A DNA stretch of 57,177 nucleotides from an uncultured Lachnospiraceae bacterium. Its GTDB lineage: Bacteria; Bacillota; Clostridia; Lachnospirales; Lachnospiraceae. The stretch lies in NCBI GenBank assembly GCA_947172705.1, contig CAMWCA010000018.1:1-57177 (forward strand), written 5' to 3'. Below the pieces are notes generated by a model that had not been told where the DNA came from, ran no database searches, and worked only from the letters and a program-made list of their open reading frames with translations. Positions 31,607 to 39,329 of the stretch are shown here, piece by piece (positions within the stretch are counted from its first letter, which is position 1; each line of letters opens with the position of its first letter). Position numbers and translations under genes: made by a program.

Positions 31607-33930
31607 GAGCAGTCAGGAAAAAGAGCTTATATGTACTGCTGTTGATGGCTCTGATGTCAGTATGCTTTGCCGGATGCAGCAAGAAGGAAAAAGATCCGGT
31701 GGAAAAGCTTATGGCATCCAAGGATTATGTGTATAAGGCGGAGGAACTGATAAAAGGCGGAGAGAACCGGAACATAAATCAACTCTACCGGGTAGGAGAG
31801 GACCTGTATGTGAGCGGTTATTCCTGGGGAGATGACGGCAGTGATTCTTCAATCGTTTTTTATAAGCTGGGGGCGCAGGGAGAGATCGCAGAGGAGTATC
31901 GGATTCCCACAGGGGAATATGTGAATATCAGCGGGCTTTATATGGATGAAAATGCCGATATTTATTGTATTAAAAATGATTATCATCCTGTAGAAGCTGT
32001 AAACAGCGGAGAGGACGGAGAAGAATATGAGACGGAAGAGGTGGAGTACCTTGATGAATATTATCTTTCCAAAATAAGTCTTTCCGGAGAAGAAATCTTT
32101 TCTGTGAAATTAAATGACCTGCCGGAATTTCAAAGAATAAGTGAGGAGAATGGATATTTTTATGTACGGGATCTGATCTATGACCGGGAGAAGGGGTTGT
32201 TTGTAAATTCCTACAATAACTTATTTATGTTTGACTTTGAGGGGAATCTTGTGAAGGTGATTCCTGGAAAAAGCGAAGAAAATCTCCTGGACGGCGGCGA
32301 ATTTTATATGCTTGAGGATGGCAGGTGCGCAGCGGTTTTGTATGGCGATACCAGTATGTATCTGGCAACTGTGGATCTGGAGACGGCAAGCATCAAGGAA
32401 AAATATGACTTGCCGGGGAGAAGCTATGAATATTCTTTTTACCCGGGTCATGGATATGATTTTTATATGACCAATGATTATGGGGTGTTTGGTTATAACC
32501 TGGGGGATAAGGATAAAACCCAGCTTATGAGCTTTATCGATTCCGACATGGATATCAATCGTATTTATGAGATTGAGGGAATGGATGAGGAGAGCTTTAT
32601 GGGGATGTATGACGATCCGGAAACCGGCTACCCCACTTTGGCTAAATTTACCAAGGTGCCGCCTGAAGAGGTTAAGGAAAGGCAGGCGATTACCCTTGCC
32701 ATGCCCAGCACTGACTGGAATGTGCGGCGTGCCGTGATAAAGTTTAATAAGGAAAACCAGCAATATAAAATTTCTATTTTAGATTATAATTCGCTCTACG
32801 GAACAGATGAGGATTATAACGCCGGGGCAAACAAATTAAATATGGACATTGTATCGGGAAAAGTGCCGGATATTGTTCTGCTGAACGATATGATGCCGGC
32901 AGACAGCTATATCAGCAAGGGGCTGTTTGAGGACCTGAAGCCGTTCATTGAAAGGGATGAGGACTATGCGCTGGAGGATCTTATGCCTAATGTAGTGGAA
33001 GCTTTATCCACTGACGGAAAGCTGTTTGTGCTTGTTCCCTCTTATGCCATCCAAACGGCTGTGGCAAAGACTTCCGATGTGGGAGAGGAACGTGGCTGGA
33101 CCGTGAAGGAGGCACAGGAGCTTTTGGCGTCAAGACCTGAGGGGACTCAGCTGTTTGAAAGCTTTACCAGAGGCACGGCGCTGGAATATTGTATGACCAT
33201 GTCAGGAAATCAGTTTATTGACTGGGAAAATGGGAAATGCAGCTTTGATTCGGAGGCTTTTGTGGAGATGCTGGCATTTATAAATTCCTTCCCGGAAACC
33301 ATAGATGACAGCGTTTATAATGAGGAATACTGGAATCAGTATGAGTCTATGTGGCGGGATGGGAAAGTGATTGCAAGCACCACTTGGTTTGGAAATTTCG
33401 GAAGCTTTAACCGCACGGAAAAGGGTACCTATGGGGAAAAGATCACCATGATCGGGTTCCCTTCATCCAATGGAGACGGCTCTGTTATCAGACCCGATAT
33501 GGAGATCGCAATGTCCGCCAAGTCCTCCTGTAAAGATGGGGTGTGGGCGTTTTTGCGCACCTTTCTTTCAGAAGAATATCAAAAGGACAATATTTATAAT
33601 TTCCCTATAAGCGTTAAACGCCTAAACGAGCTTGCAAAAGAGGCAATGGAGAAACCCTATTATCTGGATGAAAATGGCAAGAAGGAAGAGTACGACGATA
33701 TCATGTATATAAATGGTCAGGAGATCATTATTCCGCCCATGACCCAGGAAGAAGTGAACGCATTTGTGGAACAGCTCTACAGTTTTACCCATGTTTATAA
33801 AATGGACGAAACCCTGCTGAATATCATTTCAGAGGAGGCAGCCCCTTACTTTTCCGGGCAGAAGAGTGCAAAGGATGTGGCGGCAGTAATCCAGAGCCGG
33901 GTTCAGATCTATGTGAATGAAAATATGTAA
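31591..33930 (+). CDS. Second propeller/solute-binding lipoprotein of the operon
   Basis: A 779-residue lipoprotein, paralogue of the one at 24171. The lipobox is FAGC with Cys29. Residues ~60-355 are beta-rich with propeller-like units (LYVSGYSWG, ADIYCIKND, LFMFDFEGNLVK, FYMTNDYGVFGYN). From ~365 a family-1 solute-binding domain follows (KVPDIVLLNDMM, LFVLVPSYAIQTAVAKTSDV). FIDWENGKCSF and the C-terminal SAKDVAAVIQSRVQIYVNEN are shared nearly residue for residue with the first lipoprotein. The two differ enough elsewhere to suggest different ligands. The gene ends 8 bases before the convergent tmcAL stop, with no clear terminator between them. Confidence 0.85.
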   Translation: MAGFLGAVRKKSLYVLLLMALMSVCFAGCSKKEKDPVEKLMASKDYVYKAEELIKGGENRNINQLYRVGEDLYVSGYSWGDDGSDSSIVFYKLGAQGEIAEEYRIPTGEYVNISGLYMDENADIYCIKNDYHPVEAVNSGEDGEEYETEEVEYLDEYYLSKISLSGEEIFSVKLNDLPEFQRISEENGYFYVRDLIYDREKGLFVNSYNNLFMFDFEGNLVKVIPGKSEENLLDGGEFYMLEDGRCAAVLYGDTSMYLATVDLETASIKEKYDLPGRSYEYSFYPGHGYDFYMTNDYGVFGYNLGDKDKTQLMSFIDSDMDINRIYEIEGMDEESFMGMYDDPETGYPTLAKFTKVPPEEVKERQAITLAMPSTDWNVRRAVIKFNKENQQYKISILDYNSLYGTDEDYNAGANKLNMDIVSGKVPDIVLLNDMMPADSYISKGLFEDLKPFIERDEDYALEDLMPNVVEALSTDGKLFVLVPSYAIQTAVAKTSDVGEERGWTVKEAQELLASRPEGTQLFESFTRGTALEYCMTMSGNQFIDWENGKCSFDSEAFVEMLAFINSFPETIDDSVYNEEYWNQYESMWRDGKVIASTTWFGNFGSFNRTEKGTYGEKITMIGFPSSNGDGSVIRPDMEIAMSAKSSCKDGVWAFLRTFLSEEYQKDNIYNFPISVKRLNELAKEAMEKPYYLDENGKKEEYDDIMYINGQEIIIPPMTQEEVNAFVEQLYSFTHVYKMDETLLNIISEEAAPYFSGQKSAKDVAAVIQSRVQIYVNENM

Positions 33931-33938
33931 AAAGCTGG

Positions 33939-35180
33939 TCAGGGGAGAATAACCGGCGACTGACGAAGTTCATTTAAAGGCGGCTTTCCGGTATAGCGGG
34001 AAGCCGCCGCTTCATAAACCGAAGCGCAGAGAATGTCCTGCTCCAGCATCCCAAGGGCTTCGCCCTGTAAGATACAGCGGGCATCGGCAGGTTTGGAAAG
34101 CAGCGGAATATGGCTGCTTTTTTTGATTGCCTTTAACAGAGGAGAGGCATCTTTTTGAAAGCCCAGGAGTCTTGCGTAGGGAGTAAAAAGCCGTCTGTGA
34201 GGGAAGGAAGGAGAAAAAAATGCAGGGGTTTTGATATCCAGCAAAATATGCATCAAAATACGGCTTAAACGGGTGTAGGTGATTTCTCTGGATTTTAACA
34301 GACGGCAGAAATCAGTAAATCCCGTAAAAGCGGAAATATGTTTGACGATCTTGTCCGACAGATCCGGCGTACAGTCCAGATATTCTGAAAAACCCCGGCT
34401 GCGCTCCATAAGCAGCTTATAGTGGAGCTGGGAAGAAAAGGCATCCTCTGTAAGAGGAGAAGTAAGAAGCCCGTTTTCTTCCAGAAGGGAGCAGACCTGG
34501 GAAGGAACGTAGGATTCGATCTGGCGAGGGGCGTTCTCCAAAGCAGCTCTCACAGCGGAAGCAGAGACAAAAGGAACGTCCTTTTTATCAGGACGGACAT
34601 TATGATATCCGTTGTCACGCCGCTTCAGGGTGAAAGGACGGATGGAACTTTGAAGGGCACAGAGCGCCTTGCAATACTCCAGCCCTAAAATATTGTTTGG
34701 GGTTGAAAACAGAGAAGAAAAATCAGGGAAAAGGCTGGATACTGCCTGCTCTCTGGCGGCGGGATAAGGAACCCCCTGCTTTAATTGTTCTCTGATCCGG
34801 GCATCCAGTGTATCTACATGCTGGTTCAGAATAGAAGCGCAGGTCTCAAACGGGGAAAGGTTTCCGGTTTCACTGCCAAAGGACAACGTATCTATCACCT
34901 GCAGCTGATCCAATAGGGTTACCGCGCCTTCTGCAAAAAATTCGGCGCTGGACAGGGCATAAAGCGAGGGCAGCTCAAGAACCACATCAGCGCCGCCAAG
35001 AAGCGCCATTTTGGCGCGCAGATATTTATTGCAGAGCGCCGGAGCGCCTCTCTGGACGAAATCGCCGCTCATAAGCACAAGAATAAAATCGGCATTGGTC
35101 TGCCGCCGGGTCTCTTCTATCTGATATTTATGACCGTTGTGAAAAGGGTTGTATTCGGCAATAATAGCAGTTGTTTTCAT
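33939..35180 (-). CDS. tmcAL: tRNA(Met) cytidine acetate ligase (TmcAL/YlbM)
   Basis: A 413-residue nucleotidyltransferase-fold enzyme, known in Bacillus to activate acetate with ATP and acetylate C34 of elongator tRNA-Met. The N-terminus has the HIGH-like motif in AEYNPFHNGHKYQIE (~8-22), followed by LVLMSGDFVQRG (~34-45) and VLELPSLYALSSAEFFAEGA, all typical. It is the only gene read from the minus strand in this window. AGGAG precedes its ATG. The placement next to pta-ackA fits clostridial genomes, and the shared theme of acetate chemistry may be coincidental. Confidence 0.93.
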   Translation of the reverse strand: MKTTAIIAEYNPFHNGHKYQIEETRRQTNADFILVLMSGDFVQRGAPALCNKYLRAKMALLGGADVVLELPSLYALSSAEFFAEGAVTLLDQLQVIDTLSFGSETGNLSPFETCASILNQHVDTLDARIREQLKQGVPYPAAREQAVSSLFPDFSSLFSTPNNILGLEYCKALCALQSSIRPFTLKRRDNGYHNVRPDKKDVPFVSASAVRAALENAPRQIESYVPSQVCSLLEENGLLTSPLTEDAFSSQLHYKLLMERSRGFSEYLDCTPDLSDKIVKHISAFTGFTDFCRLLKSREITYTRLSRILMHILLDIKTPAFFSPSFPHRRLFTPYARLLGFQKDASPLLKAIKKSSHIPLLSKPADARCILQGEALGMLEQDILCASVYEAAASRYTGKPPLNELRQSPVILP

Positions 35181-35252
35181 AAAATCTCCTGTGTCAGATC
35201 TATTATTGATTAAAATGTAACATAAAATGCAGATACAGGCAAATTTTGTACT

Positions 35253-35270
35253 TAAAATTGCACAATTTTA
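35253..35270. promoter_or_regulatory. Perfect AT-rich palindrome upstream of pta
   Basis: TAAAATTG (35253-35260), CA, CAATTTTA (35263-35270): 8-bp arms without mismatch, ending 13 bases before the pta -35 box and ~73 bases from the divergent tmcAL start. It is a candidate operator for a dimeric regulator; it matches no family consensus I can name with confidence. Confidence 0.5.
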
Positions 35271-35283
35271 TGTAAGGTTGCCC

Positions 35284-35312
35284 TTGCCGTAAAAAGTGGT
35301 TTGAAATATAAT
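35284..35312 (+). promoter_or_regulatory. Promoter of pta-ackA
   Basis: TTGCCG (35284-35289), 17-base spacer, perfect TATAAT (35307-35312). The start of transcription would fall at the base of the leader hairpin 35316-35366. Confidence 0.75.
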
Positions 35313-35315
35313 GAA

Positions 35316-35366
35316 ATTGGGGTTAAAAGCCTTGCTTCATAAGGGCGGCTGGTTTTTGACCCCAAT
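35316..35366 (+). other. Leader RNA hairpin in front of pta
   Basis: A 13-bp outer stem (35316-35328 with 35354-35366, one G-U pair) encloses inner pairs AGCC (35328-35331) / GGCT (35347-35350) and a loop. It would form at the 5' end of the pta-ackA mRNA, ~60 bases before the ATG. No U tract follows, so it is not a standard terminator; mRNA protection or regulation is possible. Confidence 0.6.
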
Positions 35367-35425
35367 GTTATTTACATCAGGAATGTGGAAAGATGACTAT
35401 ATGGGGATGAAAGGAGAAGGAAGGC

Positions 35426-36427
35426 ATGTCATACATTGATGTGATAAAGGACAAGGCAAGGATGGATAAAAAGACCATTGTTCTGCCGGAGACAACGGAT
35501 AAGAGAACCTTGATTGCAGCTTCACATATTGTGCAGGAGGGGATTGCTGACATTATCATGATTGGAAACGAGGAGAAGATCATGGACGGCGCTACCTGGC
35601 TTGAGATCGAGCTTGACGGGGTAAAGATTATAAATCCCGAGCTGTGCGATAAACTGGATGATTATGTGAATCTTCTGTACGAGACAAGAAAAAATAAGGG
35701 AATGACCCTGGAAAAGGCAAGAGATATTCTCTTAAGCGATTACCTGACCTTTGGAGTGATCATGGTAAAGGCAAATGATGCGGACGGTATGGTGGCAGGC
35801 GCCTGCCATGCTACGGCGGATACGCTGCGTCCCGCATTGCAGATTTTAAAGACGGCGCCCGGCGTGAAACTGGTTTCCGGATTTTTCCTTATGTGCGTAC
35901 CGGATTGCGAGTTTGGAGAAGACGGCACCTTTTTGTTTGCAGACTGCGGATTGAACCAGGACCCTACGGCAGAGGAACTGGCAGCAATTGCAGACACCTC
36001 CGCCAAAAGCTTTAAGAGTCTGGTGGGGGCAAAGCCTATTATCGCCATGCTGTCTCACTCTACCAAGGGAAGCGCAAAACATGCGCTGGTGGATAAAATG
36101 GTGGAGGCAACCAGAATTGCCCATGAACAATATCCTCATTTGCTGCTGGACGGAGAACTTCAGACAGATGCCGCACTGGTGCCCCAGGTGGCAAAATCCA
36201 AGGCGCCGGGGAGTGAAGTTGCCGGAAAGGCAAACGTGCTCATTTTCCCGAATCTGGACTGTGGGAATATAGGATATAAGCTGGTTCAGAGACTGGCAAA
36301 GGCGGAGGCATACGGTCCCATGCTTCAGGGGATCGCCAAGCCGGTGAATGACCTCTCAAGAGGATGCTCCTGGCAGGATATTGTTGGAGTAGTGGCGCTT
36401 ACGGCTGTACAGGCACAGCTTGCTTAA
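35426..36427 (+). CDS. pta: Phosphate acetyltransferase
   Basis: A 333-residue short-form Pta that interconverts acetyl-CoA and acetyl phosphate. Family motifs visible are MVAGACHATADTLRPALQI, FFLMCVPDCEFG, ADCGLNQDPTAEELA, LSHSTKGSAKH and LIFPNLDCGNIGYK. The length is that of the single-domain Gram-positive enzyme. ackA follows by 31 bases, giving the acetate-forming, ATP-yielding branch of fermentation. RBS GGAGAAGGAAGG precedes the ATG at 35426. Confidence 0.97.
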   Translation: MSYIDVIKDKARMDKKTIVLPETTDKRTLIAASHIVQEGIADIIMIGNEEKIMDGATWLEIELDGVKIINPELCDKLDDYVNLLYETRKNKGMTLEKARDILLSDYLTFGVIMVKANDADGMVAGACHATADTLRPALQILKTAPGVKLVSGFFLMCVPDCEFGEDGTFLFADCGLNQDPTAEELAAIADTSAKSFKSLVGAKPIIAMLSHSTKGSAKHALVDKMVEATRIAHEQYPHLLLDGELQTDAALVPQVAKSKAPGSEVAGKANVLIFPNLDCGNIGYKLVQRLAKAEAYGPMLQGIAKPVNDLSRGCSWQDIVGVVALTAVQAQLA

Positions 36428-36458
36428 CATTGCATAACGAAAGGAATGGATAAAAAGA

Positions 36459-37676
36459 ATGAAAGATATGAATGTTCTGGTAATCAACTGCGGCAGTTCT
36501 TCCCTGAAATTTCAGCTGATCAATTCCAGCTCCGAGGAAGTGATCGCTAAGGGGCTCTGCGAGAGAATCGGTATCGATGGGGGGAAAGTAATCTATACTC
36601 CTGCAGGAGGGGAAAAGCAGGAAAGAGAGATTCCCATGAAGGATCACACAGAGGCGGTGAGGCTGGTGCTGGAAGCGCTTACAGACCCGGAAACGGGCGT
36701 TGTGAAGAGTCTGGATGAGATCGGAGCGGTAGGGCACCGAATCGTTCACGGAGGAGAAAAATTTGCCGCTTCCACCCTTATTACAGAGGAAGTGCTGGAA
36801 GCCATCGAAGAGTGCAATGATCTTGCCCCTTTACACAATCCTGCAAACCTCATCGGGATCAGAGCGTGCAGAGAATTAATGCCGGAAACGCCTATGGCGG
36901 CAGTCTTCGACACGGCATTTCATCAGACCATGCCGGAGGAGGCTTATCTTTACGGTATTCCATATCATTACTATGAAGACTACAGGGTCAGAAGATACGG
37001 TTTCCACGGAACCAGCCATTCCTATGTGTCTCACAGGGCGGCGGAACTGATGGGAAAGGATTATAAGGATTTGAAGATCATCGTATGCCACCTGGGTAAC
37101 GGGGCAAGCGTTTCGGCAGTGAAGAACGGACGCTGCGTAGATACTTCCATGGGACTTACCCCTCTGGAGGGGCTGATCATGGGAACCCGCAGCGGAGATC
37201 TGGACCCTGCCATTGTGGAATTCCTGTGTAATAAAGAAAATAAGTCTGTAGGGGAGATCTTAAATGTGCTGAACAAGGAGTCAGGGGTGCTGGGGCTTTC
37301 CGGCGGCTTTTCTTCCGATTTCAGGGATCTGGAAAAGGCGTACCGCGCCGGCGACGAGGCGGCGATCAGAACCATGAAGGGATTTGCTTACCGGGTGGCA
37401 AAATATATAGGCGCTTACACGGCGGCAATGAACGGGGTGGATGTGATCTGCTTTACCGCAGGCATTGGGGAGAATAATCCGCTGATCAGAACCATGATTT
37501 CATCCTATTTAGGATATCTGGGTGTGGCGCTTTCCGAGGAGGCAAATGCCGGAAGGGGTGAGGATGCGCTGATCTCCACGCCGGAGAGCAGGACGAAGGT
37601 GTATGTGATTCCTACCAATGAGGAGCTTGCCATTGCCAGGGAGACGGTGGAACTGATAGGGGATATAAGGAAATGA
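36459..37676 (+). CDS. ackA: Acetate kinase
   Basis: A 405-residue ASKHA-fold kinase that makes ATP and acetate from acetyl phosphate. Motifs seen are LVINCGSSSLKFQL (N-terminal signature), VGHRIVHGGEKF (~91-102), the FDTAFHQTMP segment with the catalytic Asp, RRYGFHGTSHSYV (second signature), and ICFTAGIGENNPLIR. A second in-frame ATG at 36471 would give the common MNVLVINCG start, so the true start may be four codons later. The last codons overlap a small lipoprotein gene by four bases. Confidence 0.97.
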   Translation: MKDMNVLVINCGSSSLKFQLINSSSEEVIAKGLCERIGIDGGKVIYTPAGGEKQEREIPMKDHTEAVRLVLEALTDPETGVVKSLDEIGAVGHRIVHGGEKFAASTLITEEVLEAIEECNDLAPLHNPANLIGIRACRELMPETPMAAVFDTAFHQTMPEEAYLYGIPYHYYEDYRVRRYGFHGTSHSYVSHRAAELMGKDYKDLKIIVCHLGNGASVSAVKNGRCVDTSMGLTPLEGLIMGTRSGDLDPAIVEFLCNKENKSVGEILNVLNKESGVLGLSGGFSSDFRDLEKAYRAGDEAAIRTMKGFAYRVAKYIGAYTAAMNGVDVICFTAGIGENNPLIRTMISSYLGYLGVALSEEANAGRGEDALISTPESRTKVYVIPTNEELAIARETVELIGDIRK

Positions 37677-38359
37677 AAAAATGGTGTTTGGCGGTTGGAA
37701 TTGTGATGGCGCTGGGGTTGAGCGGATGCGGTAGTAAGGTAGCGGAGGAATCTGGAGCAGATGTGGAGGTTGTTTCTGAGCCTATAGAGGTTGAGGAGCA
37801 GGAAGCAGGGCAGGTTCAGGAGCCGAAGGCTTTTGAATTGACGGAAGAGGGAAAAAGTTTTTTGGCGGATATGTGTCGGACTTTGCCGGATTTTGAGGGG
37901 CAGGGGTCTATGGATGAGGAATTCTGGCGGAATTTTCTGTTTGGCGCTTATACCGGGGCTTCGCCGGAGGAAGCGGAGATGGTTCAGGTTCCCCGAGAGG
38001 ATTTGGGATTTGAGGAAACAGCGGTAAAGGTCAGCCTGGAAGAGGCGGAGGCGTATACGAAGCTTGTTCTGGGAGTGGATCTGCCGGATTTCAAGCCAGC
38101 TTTTGAGGACATGCCGGAAGGGCAGACGTCGTGTTTTTATCGGGATGGGTATTATTATATAGGGGTTTCTGATTTTCCTGATTATAGATTTGAATTTTCT
38201 GATTTTTCGGATAATGGAGGAATACCTGATACCTATTCGGTAGTTATGTACAGCGTGAGCTTTGAGGATGAAATCGATGCGGGAACGGTAACTTTCCAGT
38301 TGTATCCAGCGGATAATGAAAATGGGTTCGTTATTGCATCCAAAAAGATGGAATTATAA
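37673..38359 (+). CDS. Small lipoprotein of unknown function
   Basis: A 228-residue secreted lipoprotein (MKKW...LGLSGC, lipidated Cys19). The mature protein is acidic, with an unstructured Glu/Val-rich stretch (~24-50) and then a mixed alpha/beta region containing repeated Phe-Asp/Ser-Asp aromatic turns (YYIGVSDFPDYRFEFSDFSD). No catalytic motif or known family is recognised. The ATG overlaps the ackA stop (ATGA), so translation is coupled to acetate kinase. Codon use is less biased than in ackA (many TTG, GGG, TCG codons), suggesting lower expression or later acquisition. No terminator follows before the yceD promoter. Confidence 0.8.
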   Translation: MKKWCLAVGIVMALGLSGCGSKVAEESGADVEVVSEPIEVEEQEAGQVQEPKAFELTEEGKSFLADMCRTLPDFEGQGSMDEEFWRNFLFGAYTGASPEEAEMVQVPREDLGFEETAVKVSLEEAEAYTKLVLGVDLPDFKPAFEDMPEGQTSCFYRDGYYYIGVSDFPDYRFEFSDFSDNGGIPDTYSVVMYSVSFEDEIDAGTVTFQLYPADNENGFVIASKKMEL

Positions 38360-38391
38360 TTCCGTATAAGCAGAAAATTGACGTATAGGTA

Positions 38392-38420
38392 TTGACAAAT
38401 GCGCCCGCCGCCATTATACT
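38392..38420 (+). promoter_or_regulatory. Promoter for yceD-rpmF
   Basis: Consensus TTGACA (38392-38397), 17-base spacer, TATACT (38415-38420), 66 bases before the yceD start. Confidence 0.85.
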
Positions 38421-38485
38421 TGTTTAAGTGTGTGGTTGGGATTTGTTTTAGTCTGAATGATGCACAGATTCATAGGGAGCTTGAT

Positions 38486-39010
38486 ATGTTGATCAATCTG
38501 ACCGATGTATTTACATCTGCTGGAAAAGAAAGAAGAGAAAGCTTACCATATAAGCCGGACTCATTTTCTTATATGGGAAACACATATAGGATTCAGGAAA
38601 AATCACCGATTACGTTTTCTTTTTCCAATACCGGAAACGGAAGGGCGCTGATCAGGGGAAGCGTGGATCTGACTTTGGAGATTCCCTGCGACAGGTGTCT
38701 GCAGATGGTAGATGTACCTTTGGCGGCGGCTTTCGAGCAGGAGGTGTTTTCACCGGATGCGAATCAGCAGAGTGAGGATCAGGACGAGCAGAGCTTTATG
38801 CAGGGCTACGAATTGGATGTAGAAGCTTTCGTGAACAATGAAATTTTAATTCATATGCCTGTTAAGGTGTTGTGTAAGCCGGATTGCAGGGGGATCTGCA
38901 AAAAGTGCGGGCACAACTTAAATCAGGGGGAATGCGGATGCGATACCTTTGTCCCTGATCCGAGAATGGCAGCAATTAAAGATATCTTTAACGCGGATAA
39001 GGAGGTGTAA
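38486..39010 (+). CDS. yceD: YceD/DUF177 protein
   Basis: A 174-residue protein of the DUF177 family, nearly always found upstream of rpmF. In E. coli and plants the family is tied to 23S rRNA processing and accumulation. CDRC (~69-72) and the C-terminal cysteine cluster (KPDCRGICKKCGHNLNQGECGC, only its Cys spacing is of note) match clostridial members. The start is ATG 38486 with AGGGAG upstream; the in-frame extension to 38399 overlaps the promoter and is rejected. It lies 2 bases from rpmF. Confidence 0.92.
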   Translation: MLINLTDVFTSAGKERRESLPYKPDSFSYMGNTYRIQEKSPITFSFSNTGNGRALIRGSVDLTLEIPCDRCLQMVDVPLAAAFEQEVFSPDANQQSEDQDEQSFMQGYELDVEAFVNNEILIHMPVKVLCKPDCRGICKKCGHNLNQGECGCDTFVPDPRMAAIKDIFNADKEV

Positions 39011-39012
39011 CG

Positions 39013-39192
39013 ATGTCTATTTGTCCTAAGAATAAAACTTCAAAAGCCAGAAGAGATAAGAGGAGAGCAAACTGGAAGATGAGCGCTCCTACATTGGTTA
39101 AGTGCAGCAAGTGCGGCGCTCTGATGATGCCTCATAGAGTATGTAAGGCATGTGGTTCTTATAACAAGAAAGAAATCATCAGTGTTGACTAA
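39013..39192 (+). CDS. rpmF: 50S ribosomal protein L32
   Basis: A 59-residue ribosomal protein read directly from the sequence: it begins MSICPKNKTSKARRDKRRAN and ends KKEIISVD. Two CxxC pairs (CSKCG and CKACG) form the zinc site of the zinc-containing (C+) L32 form. GGAGG at 39001-39005 lies 8 bases before the ATG. The gene order yceD-rpmF-plsX is a hallmark of Firmicutes. Confidence 0.97.
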   Translation: MSICPKNKTSKARRDKRRANWKMSAPTLVKCSKCGALMMPHRVCKACGSYNKKEIISVD

Positions 39193-39207
39193 TTTTACTG
39201 GGCATAA

Positions 39208-39238
39208 AGCAATCCGGTCATCGGGTTGCTTTTTTTTT
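39208..39238 (+). terminator. Terminator after rpmF
   Basis: 9-bp stem AGCAATCCG / CGGGTTGCT (39208-39216 with 39222-39230, one G-U) and eight or more T residues. Confidence 0.92.
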
Positions 39239-39246
39239 ATTTCCGC

Positions 39247-39275
39247 TTGATTTTTGGTATACGGTTTAGTATAGT
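39247..39275 (+). promoter_or_regulatory. Promoter for plsX
   Basis: TTGATT (39247-39252), 17-base spacer, TATAGT (39270-39275), 54 bases before the plsX ATG. No FapR-type palindrome was recognised around it. Confidence 0.7.
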
Positions 39276-39329
39276 ATAGAAGTACTGAAAGGGAGAAAAG
39301 CATAAGTAACGCAGAAATGAGGAACAAAG

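Noticed and set aside
33979..34008. 11-bp hairpin as terminator for the lipoprotein operon
   Set aside because: It lies within the tmcAL coding region, about 50 bases past the lipoprotein stop, and has no T tract in either direction.
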